NCBI RefSeq assembly: GCF_028283685.1
Contig: NZ_JAPWKF010000007.1
Span: forward strand, 1-64,000
DNA length: 64,000 bases
Direction: 5' to 3'
DNA from: Edaphobacter sp.
Lineage (GTDB): Bacteria; Acidobacteriota; Terriglobia; Terriglobales; Acidobacteriaceae
In this document: positions 8,091 to 16,944 of the stretch, piece after piece
Layout of the letters: every line of letters begins with the position of its first letter
Numbering within the stretch: position 1 is the first letter of the stretch
Translations under genes and position numbers: made by a program
Notes under the pieces: model-generated
What the model saw: the letters and a program-made list of their open reading frames with translations, nothing else
What the model was told of the DNA's origin: nothing
Databases searched by the model: none

Positions 8091-8972
8091 ATGCGTGTTT
8101 TCGTCACAGGCGCTACGGGCTATATCGGTTCAGCCGTAGTTGAGGATTTAATTCGAGCTGGACATATGGTGCTTGGTCTTGCTCGAAACGACGTGGCAGC
8201 CGATGCGCTTAAGCGAATGAGAGCCGAAGTCCACAGAGGTGACTTGTCAGACCCGAAGGGCCTTTCCCTGGCCGCCTTAGAGTGCGACGGCGTGATCCAC
8301 ACCGCCTATAACCATGACTTCTCGCAATTTGCGGCTGCCGCTGAGATGGACAGGCGTGTTGTAGAGGCGTTCGGCGAAGCACTCTCGGGAACAGGCATGC
8401 CCTTGGTCATCGCCTCCGCAATTGGTTTGCTCTCGCCGGGACGCCCAACGACCGAAGACGACACTGGAGATCCCCGTTCTCTTGGAGCAGCTCGTATTCC
8501 ATCGGAGGAACTGGCTCTTGCGTTGGCGTCTGAGAACGTCCGATCAAACATTATCCGGCTTCCTCCTGTGGTTCATGATCGAACGAAGCAGGGCCTCGTC
8601 ACCAGAATGATCGCCTTGGCGAATCAGACTGGTGCTTCGGCATACGTGCGCGGCGGACTCAATCGCTGGCCAGCCGTACATCGTCGGGATGCCGCACAGC
8701 TCTTCCGATTAGCGCTCGAAAAAGGGGCATCGGGAAGCCGGTATCACGCGATCGCCGAGGATGGTATCGCATTGCGGGCGATCGCTGAGGCAGTCGGAAG
8801 GCTTGCGAACGTTCGTGCTGTCTCGAAGACTCCCGAGGAAGCGGCATCTCATTTCGGTTTTCTTGCTTACTTCGTGAGCGCTGATTTCCAGGCATCCAGC
8901 ACGAAAACAAAACAAGCATTGGGTTGGAATCCAACGGGACCAGGTTTGATCGCCGATTTGGAGCCTGCCTGA
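8091..8972 (+). CDS. NAD(P)-dependent epimerase/dehydratase-like extended SDR
   Basis: 293 residues from the ATG at 8091 (GGGAGAAAAT ribosome site); an upstream in-frame start at 8031 is less likely. The Rossmann loop MRVFVTGATGYIGSAVV is at the N terminus. IHTAYNHDF and the conserved PAVHRRDAAQLFRLALEKG segment place it among small extended/atypical SDRs annotated as NAD-dependent epimerases. A classical YxxxK is not obvious, so the reaction may be reduction of an unusual substrate. It is first in a three-gene run (SDR, CocE-type hydrolase, SDR) and is paralogous to the third gene, suggesting duplication around the hydrolase. Confidence 0.82.
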   Translation: MRVFVTGATGYIGSAVVEDLIRAGHMVLGLARNDVAADALKRMRAEVHRGDLSDPKGLSLAALECDGVIHTAYNHDFSQFAAAAEMDRRVVEAFGEALSGTGMPLVIASAIGLLSPGRPTTEDDTGDPRSLGAARIPSEELALALASENVRSNIIRLPPVVHDRTKQGLVTRMIALANQTGASAYVRGGLNRWPAVHRRDAAQLFRLALEKGASGSRYHAIAEDGIALRAIAEAVGRLANVRAVSKTPEEAASHFGFLAYFVSADFQASSTKTKQALGWNPTGPGLIADLEPA

Positions 8973-9038
8973 TCGATGAGTTTCCCCTGCGTGCATATGC
9001 GTGGAAAACCCAAATTGCAAACTACAAGGAAATCCCCG

Positions 9039-10865
9039 ATGAGTTATAGAAAAACCTTCTTCATTCACCGAATTCTGTTGTCTATCCTTTCCTTGGTTTT
9101 CATCCTTGGGTCGGTGGAACCAACACTTGCCGAACGCATTGACAGCGGCGTGCCGGGGATGATTTTCGAGCAGGATGTGCCCATCACGATGACAGACGGC
9201 GTTGCATTGCGTGTCAACATCTATCGCCCAGAGAAACCCGGGCACTATCCCGTGCTAATGTCTATGGGGCCTTACGGCAAGGACAGCCGGATGGATTCGG
9301 TTCCAGCGTACAGTGCTTCATGGGCAAGACTGATCGCAAAGTACCCGGATCTCTGCAAGAAGTCGTCCTGCCGTTACCTGCGTTTCGAGGAGGCCGACCC
9401 CGAGCGCTGGGTTCCGCAAGGTTATGTTGTGATCGATGCCGACTCACGTGGCGCTGGCAGCTCACCGGGTATGCTCGACCCCTTTTCTCCTCGGGAGATC
9501 GACGATTACGCAACCTTAATTACCTGGGCCGCTCATCAGACCTGGAGCTCGGGTAAAGTCGGTTTGATAGGAACCTCCTACCAGGCCATCAATCAGTGGA
9601 TGGCCGCAGCACGACAACCTGAAGGGCTCGCCGCCATCCTGCCATGGGATGGAGCCTTCGACTACTACCGCGAGATCGCCTTCTACGGCGGAATACTCAA
9701 TCCTGCATGGAAGTTCTGGTGGGACCATCAGGTCGTCCCCGATCAGAATGGAAATGGCGAGTCGCCTCTCAAGGATATGGTCAATGGTCAACGGACGACC
9801 GGTGAAGCCTTGTCCGCGGAATTGTTGAAGCAGAATCGTGCCGCACCTCTCGATGCATGGATAAGCCATCCTTATGATGGAACCTTCTACCACGAGCGAA
9901 CACCCGATGGCAGTCGCATCACCGTCCCGCTGTTATGTGTTGCCAACTGGGAGGACTGGAGCACAGCTGGCTATATGGCCGCAAGCAGCAAGTCAAAGTG
10001 GCTGCGGATCGAAACTGGCGATCATCTGACACCGTTTTATTCCGAAGAGTCTTTTGACTTGCAAAAGCGCTTCTTCGATCACTTTCTGAAAGACGCGAAG
10101 AACGGGTGGGACAAAGAGCCTCCAGTTTCAGTGCAGGTCAGGAGTCCGGATGGCACCTTCTGGAAGACAGATGCCACATGGCCGTTGCGGGAGACGCAGT
10201 GGACACGCTACTACCTCGATGCTGATAACAGCGAAATGGGTCCGGACAAAGATGGATTGGCCGCAACCGAGAAGTCGTATGCGGCAATGGGCGACGGCCT
10301 GACTTTCAAAACCAAACGATTCAACGAAGACGTCGAGTTCACCGGACCAGTAGCGCTCAAACTGTGGGTTCGATCTTCCACATCCGACATGGATATCTTC
10401 GCAGCCTTGCACTTGATCGATCCTGAAGGGCTGGAGATAACCTTCACAGGCAATACCGATCCGCATGTTCCCGCAGATCAAGGCTTCCTCCGTGTCTCTC
10501 GCCGAGCTATCGATCCGGTGAAGTCAACGAACTATTACTCCTACCACCCCCAACTCGCCACAAAGCCGATGGTGCCTGGCCAGATTTACGAAGTGGATGT
10601 CAATTTCGCCTGGCCGACCAGTGTCGTCGTACCAAAGGGCTACCAGTTAGCCTTAAGTATCCAGGGCAAGGACTGGCAATATCCGCCCAGCGCAAGCATC
10701 GTGCCAAGCAAGGATTACGTACTTCCGTTCTCAACCAACCCCGGCTTATTTTACGCAGCGCATCCGAATCGTGATCCGGCTCTCTATGGAGGAACGAGCA
10801 CGGTTGCGACCGGCGTGGGGCAGGCTTCTTATTTGTTACTGCCGTTGAGTCCGAGCAGGCATTGA
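9039..10865 (+). CDS. Secreted CocE/NonD-family hydrolase (X-Pro dipeptidyl-peptidase S15 type)
   Basis: 608 residues starting at the ATG at 9039 (AAGGAA ribosome site); the longer frame from 8976 would bury the signal peptide. The signal sequence IHRILLSILSLVFILGSVEP is followed by an export site near PTLAE. The alpha/beta-hydrolase domain has FEQDVPITMTDGVALRVNIY, DSRGAGSS and the nucleophile elbow LIGTSYQA. DNSEMGP and the later beta-jelly-roll (ALKLWVRSSTSDMDIFAALH) are typical of CocE and acyl-esterase relatives. It acts in the periplasm or outside on esters, amides or peptides; the substrate is unknown. Flanking SDR paralogues suggest the released product is then reduced or oxidised. 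Confidence 0.85.
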   Translation: MSYRKTFFIHRILLSILSLVFILGSVEPTLAERIDSGVPGMIFEQDVPITMTDGVALRVNIYRPEKPGHYPVLMSMGPYGKDSRMDSVPAYSASWARLIAKYPDLCKKSSCRYLRFEEADPERWVPQGYVVIDADSRGAGSSPGMLDPFSPREIDDYATLITWAAHQTWSSGKVGLIGTSYQAINQWMAAARQPEGLAAILPWDGAFDYYREIAFYGGILNPAWKFWWDHQVVPDQNGNGESPLKDMVNGQRTTGEALSAELLKQNRAAPLDAWISHPYDGTFYHERTPDGSRITVPLLCVANWEDWSTAGYMAASSKSKWLRIETGDHLTPFYSEESFDLQKRFFDHFLKDAKNGWDKEPPVSVQVRSPDGTFWKTDATWPLRETQWTRYYLDADNSEMGPDKDGLAATEKSYAAMGDGLTFKTKRFNEDVEFTGPVALKLWVRSSTSDMDIFAALHLIDPEGLEITFTGNTDPHVPADQGFLRVSRRAIDPVKSTNYYSYHPQLATKPMVPGQIYEVDVNFAWPTSVVVPKGYQLALSIQGKDWQYPPSASIVPSKDYVLPFSTNPGLFYAAHPNRDPALYGGTSTVATGVGQASYLLLPLSPSRH

Positions 10866-10911
10866 CGGCGCTATGCCGACAGCATCGCAGCTTAGGAGAG
10901 AGGAAAGATAT

Positions 10912-11871
10912 ATGCGTGTTTTCGTTACCGGAGCTACGGGATTTGTAGGATCAGCCGTCGTGAAGGAACTTCTCGAAGCCGGTCATCAAGTGTCGGGGCT
11001 TGTGCGCTCGGAGGCAGCGGCGAAATCGCTGATCGCCGCTGGTGCTCGGGCGCATCGCGGCACGATTGAGGACTTGGAGAGCTTGCGTAGCGGAGCTGCT
11101 GCTGCCGACGGCGTGATCCATACCGCCTTCTTCCATGCGTTCTCGCAAGCCAGCCTCGGAACGCGCCTTCGTGTGATGCTCGGCGGAAGTCCGAGCGGCA
11201 TTGTTTCGCGCTTCATGTCAGCCGCAGTCAGGGCGGACAAACGCGCCATCGAAACCCTTGGCGCTGCACTGATGGGCCGTGACCGCAGGCTGGTCGCTGT
11301 ATCCCCGACCATGGCCCTCTCGCTAGGCCGTACTGCCACAGAAGAGGATGTGGCCGATCCTGCCTCTGTTGGCGGTATCAGAGCCGGAACCGAAACGGCT
11401 GTGCTGGCACTGGTCTCGCGCGGCGTGCGTGCTTCTGTGGTGCGATTGCCTCCATCCGTCCACGACCAAAGCAAGCAGGGATTGGTCACCCAGATGATAG
11501 GTCTGGCCCGCAAGAAACAAGTCGCGGTGTATGTGGGCGAAGGAAAGAATCGTTGGGCGGCAGTGCATCGGTTCGATGCCGCTAGGCTTTTCCGGCTGGC
11601 GCTTGAGAATGGCGAGGCAGGCGCAAGGTATCACGCTGTAGACGACGAGGGCATTGCGGTTCGTAACATTGCAGACGCCATCGGCCGGAGCCTGGATGTA
11701 CCGGTTGTCAGCAAGTCCGCCAAAGAGGCGGCCAAGGATTACAGCTTCTACACGCCGTTCCTCTCGGCAGATAACCCGGTGTCAAGTCAACTGACCAGGA
11801 AGGCACTTGGATGGCAGCCGACAGAGGTTCATCTCATGTCCGAGCTCGACCAGCTGCTTGCGCACCAATGA
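10912..11871 (+). CDS. NAD(P)-dependent epimerase-like extended SDR (paralogue of 8091 gene)
   Basis: 319 residues from the ATG at 10912 (GAGAGGAAAG ribosome site). The N terminus MRVFVTGATGFVGSAVV, IHTAFFHAFSQ, PPSVHDQSKQGLVTQM and WAAVHRFDAARLFRLALENG match the gene at 8091 closely, so the two are paralogues. An insertion (LGTRLRVMLGGSPSGIVSRF) after the fourth strand makes this copy longer. It lies 46 bp after the CocE-type hydrolase, so it is probably in the same transcript. Cofactor binding is clear; the substrate is not. Confidence 0.82.
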   Translation: MRVFVTGATGFVGSAVVKELLEAGHQVSGLVRSEAAAKSLIAAGARAHRGTIEDLESLRSGAAAADGVIHTAFFHAFSQASLGTRLRVMLGGSPSGIVSRFMSAAVRADKRAIETLGAALMGRDRRLVAVSPTMALSLGRTATEEDVADPASVGGIRAGTETAVLALVSRGVRASVVRLPPSVHDQSKQGLVTQMIGLARKKQVAVYVGEGKNRWAAVHRFDAARLFRLALENGEAGARYHAVDDEGIAVRNIADAIGRSLDVPVVSKSAKEAAKDYSFYTPFLSADNPVSSQLTRKALGWQPTEVHLMSELDQLLAHQ

Positions 11872-12112
11872 GCCTATTCGCCGCACTTGGGCCACGGTTT
11901 CGCGCGCCCAGCGGCAGCAAGGTGATCGGGGCTGCTCACTGTTCGGTCAGAACGCTGGTGAAGATGGCCTCCCCGATTGGACGTAGACCATCGGCAGTAT
12001 GGCACTGCAACGATTGCTTAACTGAAACCGGGCCATCTTGATTTGGCATATGTATCCAGCGTCACTTCGTAGAAGGACCATCGGGAGGAAGGAGGGCGAG
12101 CAACAGTCGATT

Positions 12113-12442
12113 ATGAACAATCCAGAAGCAAGATACGTGCGCAATGCGACTTTTACTGTTGGTGTTCTCTTCCAAAGCAAATGGAGAATACAGATTCTCT
12201 GTGCCATGCGTACGGGGCCAATTCGCCTGGGGCATCTTGCAAGACTGGTTCCAGGGGCCTCCAAGAAAATGTTAGTCCAGAATCTGCGCCAACTAGAAAG
12301 CGCTGGAATTGTTGCTCGAAACGATATGAGTGATCTTGTGCTGCATGTTGAATATGAACTGGACGGCGGCACGAGAGACGGCGTGTACGCGGTCTTGGAT
12401 CATCTTGCAGAGTGGGGAGGAATTTATCTCAGCAAATCGTAG
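12113..12442 (+). CDS. HxlR-family transcriptional regulator
   Basis: 109 residues from the ATG at 12113; a longer frame from 12038 lacks a ribosome site. It has the HxlR winged helix: FQSKWRIQILCAMRTGPIRL, then LARLVPGASKKMLVQNLRQL and the wing VARNDMS...VEYELD. The usual N-terminal CPV cysteine motif is replaced by NATFTVG, so thiol sensing is unlikely. The 241 bp upstream hold no gene. Downstream lie an NTF2-like protein and an NmrA protein in the same direction; a role in controlling them is plausible from position only. Confidence 0.75.
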   Translation: MNNPEARYVRNATFTVGVLFQSKWRIQILCAMRTGPIRLGHLARLVPGASKKMLVQNLRQLESAGIVARNDMSDLVLHVEYELDGGTRDGVYAVLDHLAEWGGIYLSKS

Positions 12443-12525
12443 AGCCACAGATCTCTATGACGAAGACTTCGAACTTTCGTATCAAATGCTATTTTTTACA
12501 GCTTTCGTCTTCAGGGAGATAACAC

Positions 12526-13077
12526 ATGAAGCGTCTCGCCGGTAGCCTCTTCTTTGTTTTCATGATTCTGATCGGCGCCGCAAGCTCCACTCAGAGTCCA
12601 CTACCAGCTGATACCAACAAGGCTGTCCCTACCAGCACCGCGTCGGATACTGTCGACGTTCAGCATGTGATTGATGCTTATCACGAAGCCGTTCTGACCC
12701 ATGACGGGTCTCGACTAGCGCGTCTCTTTTTTCCTCAAGGCGGTATGTGGCTCAACGTACTTTCTGATGAGGCTTACGCCCGCGCGAAAGCGAAATCACC
12801 AGATGCGGTGAAGGTTCGTGTGGGAAGTTACACAGACTTCGCAAAGCTGGTTTCGACCTCAAAGGCCAGCTTCAATCCGACGCACACACATCTGCATGAG
12901 AACAGCGACGGGACGATCGCGTCCGTGTACTTTGACTTCGTATTCCTGGTTGACGGAAAGGAGCAGAATCGCGGGAGCGAAACCTGGGTTGTTGGTCAAA
13001 GGAAGCGAGGGTTGGAGGATAGCCGCAATGACCTACTCGTCAAATCCACACGTATCATGAGCGCTCGCTCCGCCTGA
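12526..13077 (+). CDS. Exported SnoaL/NTF2-like protein with a C-terminal frameshift
   Basis: The frame gives 183 residues with a signal peptide (MKRLAGSLFFVFMILIGAASS) and an NTF2-like cone fold (DVQHVIDAYHEAVLTHDGSRL, then HTHLHENSDGTIASVYFDFVF and GSETW). After ETW the frame departs from the family. The +1 frame contains LVKGSEGWRIAAMTYSSNPH and stops at 13060, which is the normal family ending. A one-base indel near 12985-12995 therefore replaces the last ~25 residues. Such proteins bind or isomerise small molecules. The gene could be a recent pseudogene or a sequence error. It lies 39 bp before an NmrA gene, probably co-transcribed. Confidence 0.6.
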   Translation: MKRLAGSLFFVFMILIGAASSTQSPLPADTNKAVPTSTASDTVDVQHVIDAYHEAVLTHDGSRLARLFFPQGGMWLNVLSDEAYARAKAKSPDAVKVRVGSYTDFAKLVSTSKASFNPTHTHLHENSDGTIASVYFDFVFLVDGKEQNRGSETWVVGQRKRGLEDSRNDLLVKSTRIMSARSA

Positions 13078-13116
13078 CTCATTCAACGCAAAGTCAAATT
13101 AAAGAGGACAACACAC

Positions 13117-13971
13117 ATGTTCGCTGTTATGGGAATCACCGGTAATGTGGGCGGCGCCGTCGCAAACGCTCTCCTCCAGCATGGAAAGAAGGTTCGCGGT
13201 ATCGTCCGTGACGACTCGAAGGCGCAGGCTTGGAAAGACAAGAGCGTTGAAGTTGTAAATGCCAACTACGATGGCCACCTTATCGCCGCCTTTACGGATG
13301 TCGAAGGTGTATTTTGCATGATTCCGCCCGATGTGGTTCCAGGGTTTCCGGACAGCGTCGCGCGAATCGTCGCGATCAAGAAGGCAGTTCTCGCGGCCAA
13401 GCCTCCCCAGGCCGTCTTCCTCTCCTCCATCGGAGGCGAAAAGGCCTCAAGTTTGGGCCTAGTTACTACGGCTCATATCCTTGAAGAGGAACTCGGCGGC
13501 ACCAGGGTTCCCAGCGCGTTTCTTCGTGCCGGATCGTTTATGGAAAACATTTCGCATAGCATTGCCGCTGTCCGCACTACTGGCATGTACTTCTCCTTTT
13601 ACCAGCCCATGGAAGACCCTATTCCACTTGTTGCTACAGAAGACGTTGGCCGGATCGCCGCAGAGATTCTGCTCCAGGCCTGGCAAGGGAACCGATTTAT
13701 TGAGATTTCAGGCCCGACTTACTACTCCCCGAATGATGTGGCGGCTGCCCTCGAAAAGGCTCTCGATCGGCCTGTCACCGGCGTTGCCTTTCCGCGAGAG
13801 ACGTGGGTCGATACTCTGGCACAGCATGGTATGCCAGCCGAACGCTCCGGTGCCTACGTTGAGATGGTCGATAGCTTTAACTCTAGGTGGATCGACTTTG
13901 GAGCACCCGGCACCGAACACATCAAAGGGACGATTGATCTGGTCACGGCTGTGAAGTCGCTGACCAAGTGA
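13117..13971 (+). CDS. NmrA-family NAD(P)-binding protein
   Basis: 284 residues with an AGAGGA ribosome site. The N terminus MFAVMGITGNVGGAVANALL has the G-x-x-G-x-x-G Rossmann loop of the NmrA/SDR-a5 group; RGIVRDD after the second strand suggests NADP. FLSSIGGEKASS, LRAGSFMENI and PTYYSPNDVAAALEKAL are typical of redox-sensing NmrA-like proteins and quinone oxidoreductases such as QorB relatives. The substrate is unknown. It follows the SnoaL-like gene closely. Its neighbourhood of HxlR and NADP-oxidoreductase genes fits a quinone or electrophile response, but that is inference. Confidence 0.82.
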   Translation: MFAVMGITGNVGGAVANALLQHGKKVRGIVRDDSKAQAWKDKSVEVVNANYDGHLIAAFTDVEGVFCMIPPDVVPGFPDSVARIVAIKKAVLAAKPPQAVFLSSIGGEKASSLGLVTTAHILEEELGGTRVPSAFLRAGSFMENISHSIAAVRTTGMYFSFYQPMEDPIPLVATEDVGRIAAEILLQAWQGNRFIEISGPTYYSPNDVAAALEKALDRPVTGVAFPRETWVDTLAQHGMPAERSGAYVEMVDSFNSRWIDFGAPGTEHIKGTIDLVTAVKSLTK

Positions 13972-14020
13972 GCCATGAACTCCCCAACCTTGATTCAAAA
14001 ATAGGCAAGTATTCCTGAAT

Positions 14021-14064
14021 CTGCAACGATCGTTATTCGATCTTATGGAAAACGGTCGTTGTAG
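14021..14064. promoter_or_regulatory. Long inverted-repeat operator upstream of the first NADP-oxidoreductase
   Basis: Left arm CTGCAACGATCGTTATTC (14021-14038) pairs with right arm GGAAAACGGTCGTTGTAG (14047-14064) at 14 of 18 positions, with an 8-base spacer. The same sequence family occurs at 20625-20666 between the paralogous oxidoreductase and a TetR gene. It is therefore probably a second site of that TetR regulator, 50 bp before the ATG at 14115. Confidence 0.65.
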
Positions 14065-14114
14065 TATGGCCGCACCTCACTCAACAAGCGCCACTAAAGC
14101 CTTAAGGAGAAGAG

Positions 14115-14861
14115 ATGAAAATTGGAATCATTGGAGCGGGGGGCGTTGGATCAGCCCTCGCTGTTCACTTCCGCAAGCTCCAACATGCTGTGCAAATTGC
14201 GAACTCACGTGGTCCAGAGACGCTTTCGAAGGTTGCTGAGGAAACGGGCACTACTGCCGTAGCTATTTCGGACGTAGCAAAGGGTGTAGATCTGCTCGTC
14301 ATTGCGATTCCTGAGAAGAGTGTGCCCTTGCTCCCGAAGGATCTGCTTGGTGCGCTCCCTTCGGGGGCACCCATCGTCGATACTGGGAACTACTATCCTC
14401 AGCGCGATGGTTTGATCGCTCAGATTGAAGGAGGAATGACGGAAAGCGAGTGGGTGTCCAGTGTGTTGGGGCGTCCCGTCATTAAGGCCTTCAATAACAT
14501 ATTCACGTATAGCATCATCAACGGCGGGCTTCCAAAAGGTTCACAGACTCGCATCGCCCTTCCCATATCTGGAGAAGACATGAAGGCCAAGCAGTTATTG
14601 ATCGCCCTCTTGGATGGCATGGGCTTTGACGGCATCGACGCTGGGCCGCTCTCCGAATCCTGGCGTCAGCAGCCGGGCACTCCCGCCTACTGCACGGATT
14701 ACAACGCAGAGGTACTGAGGGGCGCACTTGCAAGCGCAAACATTGCGATTGCTTCCCAAATGCGCGACGCCGGCTTCCAGACGGTGATGAGTCTTCCGCC
14801 GGACACGCCGCCTGAAGAGATCGTTCGTTTCGCTCGCGCCCAGTGGACGACTTTCGCCTAG
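14115..14861 (+). CDS. NADP-binding oxidoreductase, F420-dependent-reductase-like (PF03807)
   Basis: 248-residue cytoplasmic protein. MKIGIIGAGGVGSAL is the dinucleotide-binding loop and IANSRGPE the 2'-phosphate-binding NSRG of NADPH enzymes. VVAIPEK-like LLVIAIPEKSVP, DTGNYYPQRDG and GRPVIKAFNNI are hallmarks of this family. The F420 requirement of the name-giving enzyme cannot be read from sequence; many relatives use only NADPH. It has a close paralogue at 19771-20577, and both are preceded by the same long inverted repeat, so a common TetR regulator is likely. AAGGAGAAGAG precedes the ATG. The reaction is unknown. Confidence 0.85.
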   Translation: MKIGIIGAGGVGSALAVHFRKLQHAVQIANSRGPETLSKVAEETGTTAVAISDVAKGVDLLVIAIPEKSVPLLPKDLLGALPSGAPIVDTGNYYPQRDGLIAQIEGGMTESEWVSSVLGRPVIKAFNNIFTYSIINGGLPKGSQTRIALPISGEDMKAKQLLIALLDGMGFDGIDAGPLSESWRQQPGTPAYCTDYNAEVLRGALASANIAIASQMRDAGFQTVMSLPPDTPPEEIVRFARAQWTTFA

Positions 14862-15064
14862 ACTAGCGCATTCGAGAATACAAGCAACATCCTGAATACT
14901 CCGACAATCCCATGCTCCGTCCACGGCTCACGATTCTTCCATCAGTTTGATTTCAGCCTAGAACATCTAATGAGCTCGGAGAGCAAAGGAAAAAGTGGAG
15001 ATACAGAAAACAAGCAACTGTAAATCCACAACGACTTCCACTCGTTTTTGAGGTTTATGCGACT

Positions 15065-16063
15065 ATGAACTTATTTCGTAAGCATTCTCTTCTTTCTCTA
15101 TTAGCGCTGCCTTTTGTCTTCCCGACGTTCAGCGCAAAGGCTCAATCCAGTACCAGCACATGCTACGACGCAAGTGATGCAACTGATCTGCGCCTATGGG
15201 ACGATCAGGCTCCCGGGTCGGTCGGCAACAATCCGTGCATCGACATTCCGTTTCTTCGCGTGTTCAGACCCGAGGGAGCGGCCGCTGCGACAGACATCGG
15301 GATTGTTGTCATGCCGGGCGGCGGATACAACGAGTTGACCGATGAGAACGAACAAACTCCCGTCGGCCAGTATTTTGCGAACAAGCTTGGCATTACGACC
15401 TTCGTGCTCTATTACCGCCTTGCGCAGGCGAATGGCACATACCGCTATCCAGTCCCCATGTGGGACGGACAACGTGCAGTTCGCTATGTACGGTTTAATG
15501 CCGCACGGTTCGGCATCAATCCCGCGCATATCGGTGTCTTTGGTTTCTCGGCAGGCGGCCATCTCGCCTCGACGATCGCCATTCACTTCGCCTCGAACTT
15601 CAACCTTCCCTCTCAGGACAGCATCGACCAGGTCGACGCACGTCCCGACTTCCTTGGTCTTGGCTATCCAGTTATCTCCATGGATCCCAATCAATTTGCC
15701 TCCGCGTCCTCGCTCAGCCACCTGCTCTACGGATACACCGGCACCGAGTTGAGCCAACTGGAGGACTATCTCTCCGGGCAGAAGCAGGTAAACTCTACCA
15801 CCCCACCTGCGTACATCTTCGAGAGCTTCGACGACAAGGTTGTTGATTCTCAGAACAGCATCCTTTTCTATGAAGCGCTTAGAACCGCGAAGGTTCCCAG
15901 CGAGGCTCATATCTTTCAAAAAGGAACACACGGCGCGGGCCTGGCGACGACTGAGCCCTATGAGTATGTTTGGCCAGAGCTCTTTCACAATTGGCTGAGT
16001 GAACAGGGACTTCTACCGTCTCCATGGAAGCTTGTTCCTGAAGATTCTGAATACAGGCGGTGA
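15065..16063 (+). CDS. Secreted alpha/beta-hydrolase (BD-FAE / acetyl-esterase type)
   Basis: 332 residues with a signal peptide (LLSLLALPFVFPTFSAKAQ). The oxyanion strand is VVMPGGGYNELT, the nucleophile elbow VFGFSAGGHLA, the acid in ESFDDKVV and the catalytic histidine in KGTHGAGL: a complete Ser-Asp-His triad. Relatives deacetylate xylan or other sugar esters, or act as feruloyl-like esterases, outside the cytoplasm. The 203 bp upstream hold no gene. The following nitroreductase frame starts at its stop codon, so the two may be co-transcribed although their functions look unrelated. Substrate assignment is uncertain. Confidence 0.82.
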   Translation: MNLFRKHSLLSLLALPFVFPTFSAKAQSSTSTCYDASDATDLRLWDDQAPGSVGNNPCIDIPFLRVFRPEGAAAATDIGIVVMPGGGYNELTDENEQTPVGQYFANKLGITTFVLYYRLAQANGTYRYPVPMWDGQRAVRYVRFNAARFGINPAHIGVFGFSAGGHLASTIAIHFASNFNLPSQDSIDQVDARPDFLGLGYPVISMDPNQFASASSLSHLLYGYTGTELSQLEDYLSGQKQVNSTTPPAYIFESFDDKVVDSQNSILFYEALRTAKVPSEAHIFQKGTHGAGLATTEPYEYVWPELFHNWLSEQGLLPSPWKLVPEDSEYRR

Positions 16064-16842
16064 CTCGATCCATATCGCATACATCCACGACTTCTCACAA
16101 TTCGCAGCAGATGGTGAAACCTGATTCGGATGCTTCGAAGACCACAGGATTCACCTCAACCTTATCTTCCCGCCAAGTCTTCCAACCATCCTTGCCTAAC
16201 CAGGAGAAGCATCTGAGTGACTTTTTAGATGTCCTTACGAAAAGAACTGCGGCGGAGCATTTTGATTCGGCTGCGTCGATTTCCGACTCTGAAGTAAAGG
16301 AGCTGATCGGAGAAGCATCGCAGGCTCCCTCGTCCTTCAATATTCAACATTGGCGATTCATCGCGGTGACTGACCCGGAAATTAGACAGAGGCTTAAGTC
16401 CGCCACAATCGAGTCGAATCAGAAAAGGGTCGCCGATGCACCTGTAACCTTCTTGATTCTTGGTGATTTGCAAGGGCACGAGAGATTAGCGGGGCTTTTG
16501 GACGAGACCGTCAAAGCCGGACTCTTGTGTCGCGAGGTCGCGGATGTTTGGTTGGCCATGGCCATCCAGATGTACGGTAATCCTCTTGCGGCCCGCGATG
16601 AGGCAATTCGATCCGCTTCGTTGGCTTCGATGACACTGATGCTTGCTGCGGGGAACCGCGGCTACGTCAGTTGTCCGATAGGTTTCGATCCAATCCGGGT
16701 AAACAACATTCTCGGAATAAGTAACCGGTATATGCCAGTAATGATGCTTGCGGTGGGTCGTGCTTCTTCCGGGAATACTGCGCGAAGGCCGAGGCTTAGC
16801 GTTGATGACATTCTCGCGTTTAACGTTTTTCGGGAGTTCTGA
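16060..16842 (+). CDS. Nitroreductase-family flavoprotein
   Basis: Predicted FMN- and NAD(P)H-dependent reductase, 260 residues if the GTG at 16060 (overlapping the previous stop as GTGA) is used, or 243 from the ATG at 16111. The core begins near LSDFLDVLTKRTAAEHFD; APSSFNIQHWRFIAVTD is the FMN-phosphate loop, and AAGNRGYVSCPIGFDPIRV the usual second flavin-contact segment. The N-terminal ~50 residues are Ser/Thr-rich, lack family similarity and are probably disordered or not translated. Family members reduce nitroaromatics, quinones or flavins. No ribosome site distinguishes the two starts. Confidence 0.8.
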   Translation: MTRSISHTSTTSHNSQQMVKPDSDASKTTGFTSTLSSRQVFQPSLPNQEKHLSDFLDVLTKRTAAEHFDSAASISDSEVKELIGEASQAPSSFNIQHWRFIAVTDPEIRQRLKSATIESNQKRVADAPVTFLILGDLQGHERLAGLLDETVKAGLLCREVADVWLAMAIQMYGNPLAARDEAIRSASLASMTLMLAAGNRGYVSCPIGFDPIRVNNILGISNRYMPVMMLAVGRASSGNTARRPRLSVDDILAFNVFREF

Positions 16843-16944
16843 CGAGGTGGTTTTGACAGGCAAGCCTCTGCGATCAGGCCCTTGAATCGGTCGTTAAATG
16901 TGACCTGTAAAACAAGGGGCTTAACAAGCACACATAATGAGGAA

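Noticed and set aside
14115-14861. Firm naming as F420-dependent NADP reductase
   Set aside because: Only the NADP-binding domain can be recognised; no cofactor F420 biosynthesis gene is visible in the window.
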